NCBI GenBank assembly: GCA_947650365.1
Contig: OX393549.1
Span: forward strand, 97,253,014-97,317,013
DNA length: 64,000 nucleotides
Reading direction: 5' to 3'
DNA from: Chamaelirium japonicum
Lineage: Eukaryota; Streptophyta; Magnoliopsida; Liliales; Melanthiaceae
In this document: piece after piece, positions 34,206 to 45,809 of the stretch
How the letters are laid out: each line of letters starts with the position of its first letter
Numbering within the stretch: position 1 is the stretch's first letter
The notes under the pieces: model-generated
What the model saw: the letters and a program-made list of their open reading frames with translations, nothing else
Databases searched by the model: none
Told to the model about the DNA's origin: nothing
Program-made: the position numbers and the translations under genes

Positions 34206-36575
34206 CAAGAGAGAGAGTTGACATAGGATATGGAGACGAAGTTGGGCCGAAGCCTACGTCTCCGTGCTGTAAGATGCAACCTTTGAATCCACGAACTCTG
34301 AGAAAGTAGCTACTCTCGACAGGCCGAGAAGTGTTTATACAAGTAGACTTAGGGTGGGGAAGCCTGAAAACCAGAAGGCTTAAAGAGCTATGGAAAACAA
34401 AAAGTAGAGTTTGGAATCAGAAATTCCGTTCTGGAATCATTTGTTGGGTTTGCTATTTATAGAGGTTTAGAAATATCGAGGGTTTGGTAAATATTTGGGG
34501 GGATTTATCGGACTCCCAAGTTGGAGATGTTCCTTGTTCAACTCTTAGTATGGTCACTGTGGAGCGAACTTTCTATCAAGGCCGTTACACCTTCTTTGCA
34601 CGTGCGAATCCTGATCTTTGATGTCATGTTCCCAGGATTATGGAATTAATAAATAGCAGCCGCTACCTCTCCATTTTGATCTTTAGACCTTTTTAAGCCC
34701 TTGCTCTAACGCTGTGTTGTTCCCACCAGTGTGGTGGTCTGTGGTGTTTTCGTCAGTTGGTGGGCTATCATGTGGTGGCACAGCACATGATAGCTTAGGC
34801 AGAAAGATATATGCAATCTGTGACGTTGGTCAACGCCAGGATAAATGCTGCAACAAATTTTCTCCCTCTCCGGAGTGCAGGTCGTCCCTCTTGTCTTAGT
34901 GGCAAGCCTTTGGACTATGGGGCTATTAAAAACCGAGCCCTTTATCTCGTGCTAAGTTTCTATTCTTAGCCTATCTATCTTTCTTTCTTTCGTTTTGCCG
35001 AACCAGCCAAGCGATCAAAGGATAAGGTGCTACATCAAGGGCTCAAAGAGGTTCAGAGATCAAAAAGGGGGAGGCAGTAGTTGCTATTTATTATTCCCAT
35101 AATCCCATGAACATCACATCAACGGTCAGGATTCGCACGTGCAAACAAGGTACAACGGCCTTTAAGGAAAGTTCACTCCATGGTGTCCATATCGGTAGTC
35201 GGACATGGAACCCCTCTCACATGGGAGTGAGGAAGTTGTGGAAATTAGCTCGTATTGAAGACCTTCGGATTATAGAATTCTAGGACGTGCGAACGATTTT
35301 CCTCTCGTGCGTGCGACTTGATGAAGAGAAAGGATACTGGAGATTGTTATCTAGAAGTTTGTGAGCACGATCAGGGAAGGTCGTGCGCATGCTGCATTGG
35401 TATATTTTTCGGCAAGAAATCTCTAGGCTGAATCATGCCTACGATTTTCAAAATCGTGCATGTGGGGGAGGATTACGGCCATCGTACGGTCCTCCTCCAA
35501 CAATCGATTGAAGGTTTAACTCTTCAGGATGTGGCACGCTATGAAGCGATGAGCTGTCACGCAAGTACTGTAGAGTAGAGAGAGAGTTGACATAGGATGT
35601 GGTGACGAAGTTGGGCCGAAGCCTACGTCTCCGTGCTATAAGATGCAACCTTTGAATCCACTAACTCTGAGAAAGTAGCTACTCTCGACAGGCCGAGATG
35701 TGCTTATACAAGTAGACTTAGGGTGGAGAAGCCTGAAAACCAGAAGGCTCAGAAAGCTATGGAAAACAGAAAGTAGAGTTTGGAATCAGAAATTCAGGTC
35801 TGGAATCATTTGTTGGGTTTGTTATTTATAGAGGTTTAGAAATATCGAGGGTTTGGTAAATATCTGAGAGGATTTATCAGACGCCCAAGTTGGAGATGTT
35901 CCCTGTTCGACTCTCAGTATGGTCACTGTGGAGCGAACTTTATGTCAAGGCCGTTGCACCTTCTTTGCACGTGTGAATTCTGATCTTTGATGTCATGTTC
36001 CCAGAATTATGGAATTAATAAATAGTAGCCGCTACCTCTCCGTTTTGATCTTTAGACCTTTTTAAGCCCTTGCTCTAACGCTGTGTTGTTCCCACCAGTG
36101 TGGTGGTCTGTCGTGTTTTCGTCAGTTGGTGGGCTATCATGTGTTGGCGCAGCACATGATAGCTTAGGCAGAAAGATATATGCAATTTGTGACCTTGTTC
36201 AACGCTAGGATAAATGCTACAACAAATTTTTTCCCTCTTCGGAGTGCAGGTCCTCCCTCTTGTCTTAGTGGCAAGCCTTCGGACTATGGGGCTATTAAAA
36301 ACCGAGCCCTTTATCTCGTCCAAAGTTTCTATTCTTAGCCTATCTATCTTTCTTTCTTTCGTTTTGCCGAACCAGCCAAGCGGTCAAAGGATAAAGTGCT
36401 ACATCAAGGGCTCAACGAGGTTCAGAGATCAAAACGGGGGAGGCAGCAGTTGCTATTTATTATTCCCATAATCCCATGAACATCACATCAAACGGTCAGG
36501 ATTCGCACATGCAAACAAGGTACAACGACCGTTAAGGAAAGTTCACTCCATGGTGTCCATATCGGTAGTCGAACA
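33091..36575 (-). repeat. ~1.4-kb tandem array (units 1-3, left part): repeat X fused to truncated D LTR
   Basis: Units begin at GACTCCCAAGTTGGAG near 33,093, 34,511 and 35,880. Each holds about 950 bp of repeat X and then about 465 bp of the D-family LTR from TGTGGGGG(A/G)GGATTACGG, broken at GGATTTATC. X has inverted arms of about 200 bp (for example 33,110-33,290 with 33,600-33,790) and an inner hairpin GCTATCATGTGCT-GGCGC-AGCACATGATAGC at about 33,346-33,376. The third unit is interrupted at 36,575 by element C. Confidence 0.8.
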
Positions 36576-37305
36576 TGTGGGGGAAAATCTTCGTGCCGAC
36601 CCGAAGACTTCGCCTCACTAGTCAATTGAAGTTGATGTTGACGTCGAAGATTGTTGGTCGATCTGATGATTGAAGTTGATGCCTTTTGATATGTAAATAG
36701 AGAGATGCAATCAGAGAGAGTGTTTGACACGAGAAGTGATCTCGGAGTTCAGCCGAAGCCTACGTCTCCGTGCTATAGGGTGCAACCCGAATTCACTAAC
36801 ACTTTTCTCGAAGTAACCTCGACAGGCCGAGTGCTACTGAAGCCTTTTTGATCTCTTCAAAGACAAGAAGATGATCAAGTATAGGTGAAGGGTGAGAAGA
36901 TAGAAATTCCGGAGCTCTGGTTCTGAAAATCAGATCTCAGAGTGGAAATCAGAATTCTCGGATCCCCGTTTACATTCGAAGGCTCTGCTATTTATAGACT
37001 TGCCAGAGAGGAATTCCGGGGCAAATGGCGGTTTTTGCTATCATATCTGGGGATCCTCCAGGTAAAGCTGGTGGCCGCTACCGTTTTCTGGGGGATTCCA
37101 CAGGTTATTGGGCCCACCAGGCAGGGCCGGTGGATCCCGTTTGTAGTCTTTGGGGGCCCACCAGGCAGGGCCGGCGGGTCCCGCGGTGGTCTTCGTGGAC
37201 CCCCCAGGCAGGGCCGGTGGGTCCCACGGTAGTCTTCAAGGGCCCACCAGGCAGGGCCAGTGGGTCCGGCTGTTTGCAGACTTTTTGCCAAAATTTGCAC
37301 CCACA
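36576..37305 (-). repeat. Element C 3' LTR
   Basis: Carries about three to four of the 43-bp U3 repeats (37,110-37,262). TATA on minus near 36,987-36,996 (TCTATAAATAG). Confidence 0.88.
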
Positions 37306-37429
37306 GTTACCCCCTCCAAGTTAGCTAGAGATCATCTGGCTGGCTTGGATTCGTGGTGCACAACAAACGACCCCCTGTTACACAAGCAGAGGAGCTTTGT
37401 CGAGTGTTAGTGTTTTGAAAGATAGCCTG
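37306..37429 (-). other. Polypurine tract and tail of element C
   Basis: GTTACCCCCTCCAAG on plus is the complement of CTTGGAGGGGGTAAC, identical to the tract in A. It lies directly inside the 3' LTR. Confidence 0.7.
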
Positions 37430-39003
37430 ATCGGTCAATTTTTGACTGATCGGTCAAACTTGGCCGATCGGTCAAATTTGGCCGATCGGTCAAACTTGAC
37501 CGATCGGTCAAACTTGACCGATCGGTTGGATTTGACCGATCGGTTGAATTTGACCGATCGGTCAAATTCAACCGGTCAGGGTTGGGATGATCGACTAAAA
37601 ATGGAGGTATTTTGCCTGATCCAGTAAGAAATCGACCGATCGATTGATTTTGACCGATCGGTCAAGTTTGACCGATCGGTTAAAATCAGCCGGTCAAGGT
37701 TCGGGTGATCGGCAAAAAACACAAGTTTTTTGCCCGATCCAGTAGAAAATCGACCGATCGGTTGATTTTGACCGATCGGTCAAGTTTGACCGATCGGCTA
37801 AAATCAGCCGGTCAAGGTTCGGGTGATCGACAAAAAAAACACAAGTTTTTTGCCCGATCCAGTAGAAAATCGACCAATCGGTTGATTTTGACCGATCGGT
37901 CAAGTTTGACCGATCGGCTAAAATCAGCCGGTCAAGGTTTGGGTGATCGGGCAAAAAACCAAGTTTTCTGCCCGATCCAGTAGAAAATCGACCGATCGGT
38001 TGATTTTGATCGATCGATCAAGTTTGACCGATCGGCTAAAATCAGCCGGTCAAGGTTCGGGTGATCGGCAAAAAACACAAGTTTTTTGCCCGATCCAGTA
38101 GAAAATCGACCGATCGGTTGATTTTGACCGATCGGTCAAGTTTGACCGATCGGCTAAAATCAGCCGATCAAGGTTTGGGTGATCGGCAAAAAACACAAGT
38201 TTTTTGCCCGATCCAGTAGAAAATCGACCGATCGGTTGATTTTGACCGATCGGTCAAGTTTGACCGATCGGCTAAAATCAGCCGGTCAAGGTTTGGGTGA
38301 TCGGCAAAAAACACAAGTTTTTTGCCCGATCCAGTAGAAAATCGACCGATCGGTTGATTTTGACCGATCGGTCAAGTTTGACCGAACGGATAAAATCAGC
38401 CGGTCAAGGTTCGGGTGATCGGCAAAAAACACAAGTTTTTTGCCCGATCCAGTAGAAAATCGACCGATCGGTTGATTTTGACCGATCGGTCAAGTTTGAC
38501 CGATCGGCTAAAATCAGCCGGTCAAGGTTTGGGTGATCGGCAAAAAACACAAGTTTTTTGCCCGATCCAGTAGAAAATCGACCGATCGGTTGATTTTGAC
38601 CGATCGGTCAAGTTTGATCGAACGGCTAAAATCAGCCGGTCAAGGTTTGGATGATCGACAAAAAACACAAGTTTTTTGCCCGATCTAGTAGAAAATCGAC
38701 CGATCGGTTGATTTTGACCGATCGGTCAAGTTTGACCGAACGGCTAAAATCAGCCGGTCAAGGTTTGGATGATCGGCAAAAAACACAAGTTTTTTGCCCG
38801 ATCCAGTAGAAAATCGACCGATCGGTTGATTTTGACCGATCGGTCAAGTTTGACCGAATGGCTAATAATCAGCCGGTCAAGGTTTGGGTGATCGGGCAAA
38901 AAACCAAGTTTTCTGCCCGATCCAGTAGAAAATCAACTGATCGGTTGATTTTGACCGATCGGTCAAACTTGACCGATCGGCTAAAATCAGCCGGTCAAGT
39001 TTG
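37430..39003 (+). repeat. W-box palindrome minisatellite of element C, ~12 units of 118-119 bp
   Basis: CAGCCGGTCAAGGTT recurs at about 37,687, 37,806, 37,925, 38,043, 38,161, 38,279, 38,397, 38,515, 38,632, 38,750, 38,869 and 38,987. Each unit has two TTGACCGATCGG-type palindromes, roughly four W-box cores, and a CAAAAAAC...GTTTTTTG hairpin. A less regular lead-in of eight W-box palindromes spans 37,430-37,690. It ends about 410 bp before the antisense ATG. Confidence 0.9.
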
Positions 39004-39304
39004 AAGTTTTGAACCTGTCCTTCAGAGAACGTAGTATATTGATGGAGTTTGATTCTTCCTGTTTTTCGAGTCTTTGGTTTGTATTGAATGGTTTCTCTGA
39101 ACCAGCGGTCCGATTCACTCGGACCGGTGGTTTGCTTGGACCGGTGGCTCGTTTGGACCGGTGGTCTGACGCTTCGTCTGGTCCCGACTGTTCGCCTGGT
39201 TTTGCGCTTGCTACGGATATATGCCACGTGTACTTGGTAAAAACACGCGATTTGCCCCTGTAATAACACGTGTCTCTTCGAACTGTGCGCCGGTTAACCC
39301 TGGG

Positions 39305-39310
39305 TATATA
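39305..39310 (+). promoter_or_regulatory. Possible TATA box of the antisense gene in C
   Basis: GGGTATATATGC, 105-110 bp upstream of ATG 39,415. A CCACGTGT G-box-like motif is near 39,225. Confidence 0.45.
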
Positions 39311-39414
39311 TGCTTTTCTGGTTTCTCATTTTTACTCCGTGCTTTCAAAATTTTTCGAAGTCCATACTCTTTTGCTCCCGATTTCTTGCTCTCTGCTTTC
39401 GCTCGATCGGTCAA

Positions 39415-42336
39415 ATGGCCTTCTCTGGAAACTCGAAGAAGATGATCGCGGTCCCCTCAGAGAGGAAGGGGAAGGAGATTGCTGAAGAATCATCCCCCCC
39501 CAAAGGTCGTGGCAAGGGCAAGGCAGTGTTGGTGGAGTTGGGCCAACTTGGGAAAAGGCATCAAGGAGTTGGGTTTGCTTCAGCGCCCTCGAGGCCGGAG
39601 CACATCCCGAAGGTAAAATTTGTCATGGGCCCCTTGCTGCCTCTGGCTGAAGAGCCCGCCTACATCTACAACACAGGTGGCGAGCTTACTGACAAGAAGA
39701 GGGCGAAGTGGCAAGGGCTGTTGGCATGCTTCTCAGAAGGGAAGATCTGGCCTTCGCTGTCTGGGATTCAAGCTGGCTTTGGCATCGACAAGCAGACTGT
39801 ATTCGTGAATGTCGCCAGCAATGAACAGGTGATGGGGACTGTGATCTCCGTGGGCCAGCTGAACTGCGGACTTCGCCTTCCGCTACTACCGTTTGCCGCG
39901 AGGTTGCTAAACACCTCCGGCCTCTGCCCAGGACAGATCACCGGCAACGCCTGGAGGATAATCTATGCCTTCTGCCGCGTAGAGTCCGATTTTCAGAAGG
40001 AGCTGAGGGAGTGCTACTCCAGCATTCCAGATGACGAAGAGGCCCGGATCGAGTTGGGTTACTTCTTTGTCCACTATCGATGGGCTTCGAGGAAAGACAG
40101 CCCTTTCTTCAACCTCATAGGGGTTTCTGCTCTACGCCCCCTCACCGACACAGTTGCCTCCGACAAGCTGTACACAGAGTGGCCGCTCTCAGTGGCTGGT
40201 GCCTGGACGCCACTATCAGTGCCCGAGACTCCTCGCGTTGAGGTTAACAAAGAGATCAAGATGTACTACGCAGGAGGAGAGTTGGCGTGGCCTTCGGAGA
40301 GGGTTGGGGCCATCGACAACCTGTTTCTCGAGCTGACCTGCGGTACCAGGTCCTGGAAGCAGTTTTCAAACTGCCTAGTAAGGTACGGAAAAGCCAATCT
40401 CCTTCACCGATCGCAGGCCAGATATGAAGACAATGAGGTCTTGTACTCAGACTACGAGGAGGATCCTTAGTCTGGCAAGATCATCAGGAAGGTTAGGATC
40501 GAGAAGAAGGCCTATGGTGCAAGGCGCCGATTGCCCACCTCTGAAGAAAAGCTGGTGATACAGAGGGGTCCAACGAAGAAGAAAAGGAAAATCCTTGTTA
40601 AGCAAAATGAAGAAGAGGATCAAGAAAAGAAGGATGAAGATGAAGATGAAGAGGAAGAAGAAAAGAAGAAGGAAGATGAGGAAGAAGAAACAGAAAACGG
40701 TAGCAATGGTAACGGCGGCGATGATGAGGACGGGGAGGATGGGGATGGTGAGGACGATCTTCCTCCCACCCCCACTGGTGGAAGTGAGGGAAATGGGGGT
40801 GGTGAGGAAGAAATTCCTCCCACCCCCACTGATGGAAGTGAGGGAAATGGGGGTGGTGAGGAAGAAATTCCTCCCACCCCCACTGATGGTGATCAAGAAC
40901 AGGGGGGTGGTGGGGATGAACTTCCTCCCACCCCCACTGGTGATGCAGAAGAGGAAGATTCTCTTCCTATCCCCATCGACGAGGCTAAGGCCCGTCGAAT
41001 GGAGGGAGTCATGGACGTGGAGGGCGAAGGCCACAAAGTGGTTCCCGCCTATCACTTCGATGATTTGAAGAAGCGCCCAGTGCGTTTCAAGATAAAGTTT
41101 TCGGGGAGTGGTGGGGTTGGAAGCAACCCCACACCCCTCGACCAAACCCCTCCAGTCACTCCCCATCTCGAAGGCACAACTACAAGCAGGGGTCTGGAGG
41201 TTGAACAACCCCCACCCCCATCTCGCTCTTTGGCGGAGGAGGTGGCTACCCTCATGGCTGGGCTTGATAAGCCAGGCGAGCAGCAAGAGGAAGGGGGTCT
41301 CTCGCCTCCCCAAGGTGCTCCCTCTCCTACTCACTTGGAGAGGGGGAGCTGTGTGGGTGATGGGGCTCCTCAACCCCAACCAGAGCCAGCTCCCACCAAG
41401 GAGAAGTCGACCCCTCGGGATAAGAGCTCCGATCGTGGGAAGGGAAAGGCTCCTCAGGTCGATGTCTCAGGTATTTATAGTAACTTTCCTTGATTATATT
41501 GCCTTCGAAGTTTGAAAATATTCTAACTCTTTTGAATTTCTGTTTGATTTGCAGGGACTCCTGTAGGCATGGATTCACTTCTGAAGGATTTGGGTGAGGT
41601 TGACATCAACCACCCGACTCCCGTGATCCGGAAGCTCTGCAACCTTCCGGGGGCCCCAATCGAAGAAGCCTTTCATAGGCTAGAAGTGGTGGTAAGTGCA
41701 CCAGCTTGAATTGTCTTTCGCATTGAATCCTTCGATATTCTTCTAACACTTTTTGTTCGTTTGCAGAACTCAGCTGTTCTGAAATTCGGCACGAAGCTCT
41801 TCAAGAAGTATGGAGAGCGAGAGGCTTCATCTGAAGTCTCCCGCCTAACCGCTGAACTGCAAGCTGCCCAGGAGGGAAAAGATAAGCTGAGGGAGCTTCT
41901 AACCTCCAAGAAGGAGGCCTTGAAGGCTAAGACTGAGGCCCTTCGTAAGGAAAAACTGGAGAGCAAGGGCTGGCAGAACGAATACGAGGCTCAGAGTCAT
42001 GAACTTGTGTCGCTGAAAAATCGTTTCTTCAGGATAGAGACCCTGGCCCATGACCGAGGGGTGGAGCTCCAGGATTTGAAAAGCAAACTTGACGGCAGAG
42101 AAGCTGCTCTTGCTGCAAGAGAAGCTGCTCTAGCTGCTAAGGAGGAGGCCTTAAAAAAGGAGCTGGAGCATGCACTGTCTGAATGCAAGATCTACAAGGA
42201 AACGGCCGAGAAAGCGGCAGAGGCACTCAGGATCCATGCTGGCAGCGTTCGATCTTCTAAGGCTTCAGTGGCGAGCAAAGCTCGAGGCGGATCCGAAGGA
42301 GAGAAATCGCGAGCGCCAAGTGTGGCTAAACCCTGA
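39415..42336 (+). pseudogene. Element C antisense gene: three exons, one premature stop
   Basis: Exons 39,415-41,470, 41,555-41,691 and 41,767-42,336; introns of 84 and 75 bp with GT...AG; 921 codons joined. Start MAFSGNSKKM aligns with the A copy's MASSSG start. Residues about 155-195 hold LPLLPFAARLLNTSGLCPG and NAWRIIYAFCRVES (PF04195-like). About residues 395-450 are Glu/Asp/Lys-rich, and 450-510 hold a 54-bp coding repeat ending EEEIPPTPTDGSEGNGG. Exon 3 encodes a long coiled coil with AALAAREAALAAKEEALKK. A single TAG at 40,468 (CAG in A) interrupts exon 1. Conservation of frame, splice sites and phases between A and C argues the gene was functional in their recent ancestor. Confidence 0.82.
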
Positions 42337-43063
42337 TGTATTTCTACCTTCTTTCTTTGCTGTTCACGCTTATAAACTCTTGATATGAAAAAGCTTACTC
42401 CTGTACTTGACCATTTTTGATAATAGAACTCTTTTTGGTGTTTGAAATTGAATGTCTTGTGTTGAACTCTTTGAATGCTGTGTTCTGGATGATATTGAAA
42501 CATTTGAATACATATACACCCTTGAATATAAGGGGACGAGTCGCAACTCGATCACCCAAACTGTTGAGTAACTTGAAAATTGAAGGTTGTTGTAGCACAA
42601 CTTGAAATCGTTAACATTCGTACGTGAGGGGTTGAGTCGCAACTCAAGCACCCAAACTTGTTAGAAGATATTGAAATTGAAGGTTGCGTTGTAGCACAAC
42701 TTGAAATCGTTAACATTTGTACGTGAGGGGTTGAGTCGCAACTCAAGCACCCAAACTTGTTAGACGATATTGAAATTGAAAATCATTTAACGTTTGCACG
42801 TAAGGGGTAGTGTCGCAACACAAACTCCCAAACTCGTTAAATGATCAGTGACTTGAAGGTTGTGTTGTAGCACAACCCGAAACCGTTTAACATCTGCCTG
42901 TAAGGGGTTGAGTCGCAACTCAATCACCCAAACTTGTTAAACGACCTGGCAATTTGAATGCAGACAGCTTTGGATTTGAATGTAGATAGCTTGAAACTGC
43001 TCCAGAATTTGAATCGATAGGATGAACATTTGAAAGCAATCTTTATTCAGCTTGGAATTTACA
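42337..43063 (+). repeat. Palindromic spacer of element C, five units
   Basis: Complement of the A spacer. Palindromes CGAGTCGCAACTCG (about 42,537), TTGAGTCGCAACTCAA (about 42,633, 42,731, 42,909) and AGTGTCGCAACACA (about 42,809), each next to CACCCAAACTTGTTA-type sequence. Confidence 0.75.
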
Positions 43064-44871
43064 TCAAGGATAGAGCATTTTGAGATGTCTAGCTTTCCAA
43101 GCTCGTGGCAATTGATAGGATCCTTTGCTTCCCCCTGATTTGACTATGTACGTATTTTCCCAGTTGGGAGCTAGTTTCCTGCTGCTGTGTTCTCTGGTGT
43201 TCTCTGGCAATACTAATGGTTCCTCGAAAGTTGACCATCTCCAACCCCTAGATCTTTCAATCTCGATGGAGATCTTCACTGTCGATGTTTGACGGAATGA
43301 TCTTGCCTGCCTTTGACAAATTCTTGAAGATGTCCTATACGTAGCAGATCTTCCAAATGATACTTTAGCCGGTGGCATTGATCGGTAGAATGTCCATGAC
43401 TGCGATGGAAATCACAGTAGACTGTTTTATCTACAGTGAACTTGGTGTCGGGCTGCAGTGGATTAGGCCATCGGAGGAACTCTTCGTGTTGAATGCGGTC
43501 GAGGATCTATTCGACCGGCAGATTCCACTCGGTGAAAGTGGTCTTCGTAGGAGATCGACGTCCATCATTCTTGGATCACTTGTTGACTGGAGGGGTTGCT
43601 GCCTCTGCATTATGAGCTTTGGCAGCATACTTGGGAGCTTCTCTTTCCGCCGGTCTTCGCTTTGTTTCTCGCCCTTTGCGAGTGACTTGATCATCTTCAA
43701 CCTTAATCTCTCTCTGGATTTGATCGAACATAGCACCCAAAGAAGGAGGGGGATTGCGGATAAAGTCGTTGTAGATGTGTAGATCGAAGCGGAGGGCGTT
43801 CTGGAAAGCCAACATGATGGCTTCATCATCCAGATGTCTTCCAGAGAGGGCAGCATGCTCGTTGCGAAATCTCCTCGTGAAACTACGGAGAGTCTCGTCA
43901 GCACCCATCCTTAGCCGATAGAGAGAGTCGAGCTTCTTCTCTGGCTTCATATTGAGTTGATAGTGTTGCACAAAGAGGTTAGCCAAAACACCGAACTGGG
44001 TGATGGACCCAGCTCGGAGATTGTGATACCAGTCGAGTGACGGCTCATCGAGACTTCCTGCGAAGGTGCGACAGAGCACGTTGTTTTCTTCTTCGTGCGG
44101 TGTTAGTGCTTGCTTGAATGCGAGGATGTGGAGAGTAGGATCCCCTCGGATGCAGTTGAATTTGGGGAGGACAGGAGTTCTCCATCCCCTTGGAAATGTT
44201 GTCTCGAAGAGACTTCGATGGAGAGGTCCGGCGGAGGAATACCCATCTTTACGACCGTGTCCTCGACTCTTTGATGGGGCGCCTTTCATTTGGTGCTTCC
44301 TTGGTATGTTGAGCTTTGAAGGTGCCCTCTTGTCGCAGTTGCGGCCAGAAGACAATTGGGAAGACTCGTCATCGAGGCGGTCCCAAACACTCTGCTTCCA
44401 GGGGGCAGCAGAGGGAGTTGGGTCACGTCGAATCCTCTCGAGGGCAGTAGTGCCCATTGACCTCCGTTGCTCGGAGTTGATTGAATGTCGAGGAAGATCG
44501 ACCCTCTCACTTGTTGAGGGGATAGGTAGAGCGATCCCAGCCTCGGAAGCTGCTTTCTTAAGAGCATCCCTCTCAGCGGTGAGGGTGGCGTTTTGCTTCG
44601 CCAATTGGAGGAGTTGGAAGTCGACCGCCGAAATTTGATAGGTCGATGGAGGATCTTCAGCAGGAGCGGGGGCTGTTTGCCCAATTGACTGTCGTGCGGG
44701 GTGGATGATCGGTCGATCGACAGATCTTCCACTCCCTGAACGAACCCCCATCTCAGGAACAGCAAGGGGCTGTCCGAAGTTGAGCCTTTGACTCATTGAT
44801 CGAGTCTCTGGACGAGCTTGTTGTTGAGTGTTACTTCCTTCTGGTTGACCCTGGTGCTTCGGCCTCGCCAT
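43064..44871 (-). pseudogene. gag: Element C gag fused to integrase C-terminus
   Basis: Gag starts at 44,871 (MARPKHQGQPEG) and runs 431 codons to 43,576, with the core SLDWYHNLRAGSI and FVQHYQLNMKPEKKLDSLYR. After a frame change the zinc-knuckle CDFHRSHGH region is near 43,400. At about 43,200 the sequence jumps to the integrase C-terminal block NTREHSSRKLAPNWE, which in A lies 3.5 kb further on. So protease, RT, both RNases H and the integrase core were deleted. This copy could only move with proteins supplied by another element. Confidence 0.85.
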
Positions 44872-45024
44872 TCAGAGAGCGAAGGGTGCAACGAGAGTGC
44901 CAATGTCCAAACGGTTGTCTGATCAACCGAAGGGGCGAGGAAGTTTGGCTATCGATCAGTTGTTTGCGCAATTGATTCGATAGACAAAGTAGAGAGGATA
45001 CGGCTTTTAGCACGGATCCCACAG

Positions 45025-45033
45025 ACGGCGCCA
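45025..45033 (-). other. Primer-binding site of element C
   Basis: ACGGCGCCA on plus (TGGCGCCGT on minus), 3 bp inside the 5' LTR, as in A. Confidence 0.75.
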
Positions 45034-45036
45034 AAC

Positions 45037-45809
45037 TGTGGGGGAAAATCTTCGTGCCGACCCGAAGACTTCGCCTCACCAGTCAATTGAAGTTGATGTT
45101 GACGTCGAAGATCGTTGGTCGATCTGATGATTGAAGTTGATGCCTTTTGATATGTAAATAGAGAGATGCAATTAGAGAGAGTGTTTGACACGAGAAGTGA
45201 TCTCGGAGTTCAGCCGAAGCCTACGTCTCCGTGCTATAGGGTGCAACCCGAATTCACTAACACTTTTCTCGAAGTAACCTCGACAGGCCGAGTGCTACTG
45301 AAGCCTTTTTGATCTCTTCAAAGACAAGAAGATGATCAAGTATAGGTGAAGGGTGAGAAGATAGAAATTTTGGAGCTCTGGTTTTGAAAATCAGATCTCA
45401 GAGTGGAAATCAGAATTCTCGGATCCCCGTTTACATTCGAAGGCTCTGCTATTTATAGACTTCCCAGGGAGGAATTCCGGGGCAAATGGCGGTTTTTGCT
45501 GTAATATCTGGGGATCCTCCAGGTAAAGCTGGTGGCCGCTACCATTTTCTGGGGGATTCCACAGGTTATTGGGCCCACCAGGCAGGGTCGGTGGATCCCG
45601 TTTGTAGTCTTCGAGGGCCCACCGGGCAGGGCCGGCGGGTCCCGCGGTGGTCTTCGTGGACCCCCCAGGCAGGGCCGGCGGGTCCCGCGGTGGTCTTCGT
45701 GGACCCCCCAGGCAGGGCCGGTGGGTCCCGCGGTAGTCTTCAGGGGCCCACCAAGCAGGGCCAGTGGGTCCTGCTGTTTGCAGACTTCTTGCCAAAATTT
45801 GCACCCACA
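45037..45809 (-). repeat. Element C 5' LTR
   Basis: 773 bp. It has one more 43-bp U3 repeat than the 3' LTR. Followed by GAACA, the target duplication. Confidence 0.88.

Larger units (their letters stand above)
36576..45809 (-). mobile_element. Element C: pol-deleted Tat-like retrotransposon
   Basis: LTRs at 36,576-37,305 (730 bp) and 45,037-45,809 (773 bp), ending TGTGGGGGAAAATC and TTGCACCCACA on plus. Target duplication GAACA (36,571-36,575 and 45,810-45,814) is perfect, and the uninterrupted site is seen at 33,781-33,795. On the minus strand the order is primer site, gag, a fused integrase C-terminus, palindromic spacer, then the antisense gene (plus strand), W-box array, polypurine tract and 3' LTR. 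Protease, RT, RNase H and the integrase core are missing. LTR differences of about a dozen sites over some 480 bp suggest an age similar to A. Confidence 0.9.

Noticed and set aside
37430-39003. CRISPR-like array of direct repeats
   Set aside because: Units are 118 bp with no unique spacers, lie inside a plant retrotransposon, and have no cas genes.
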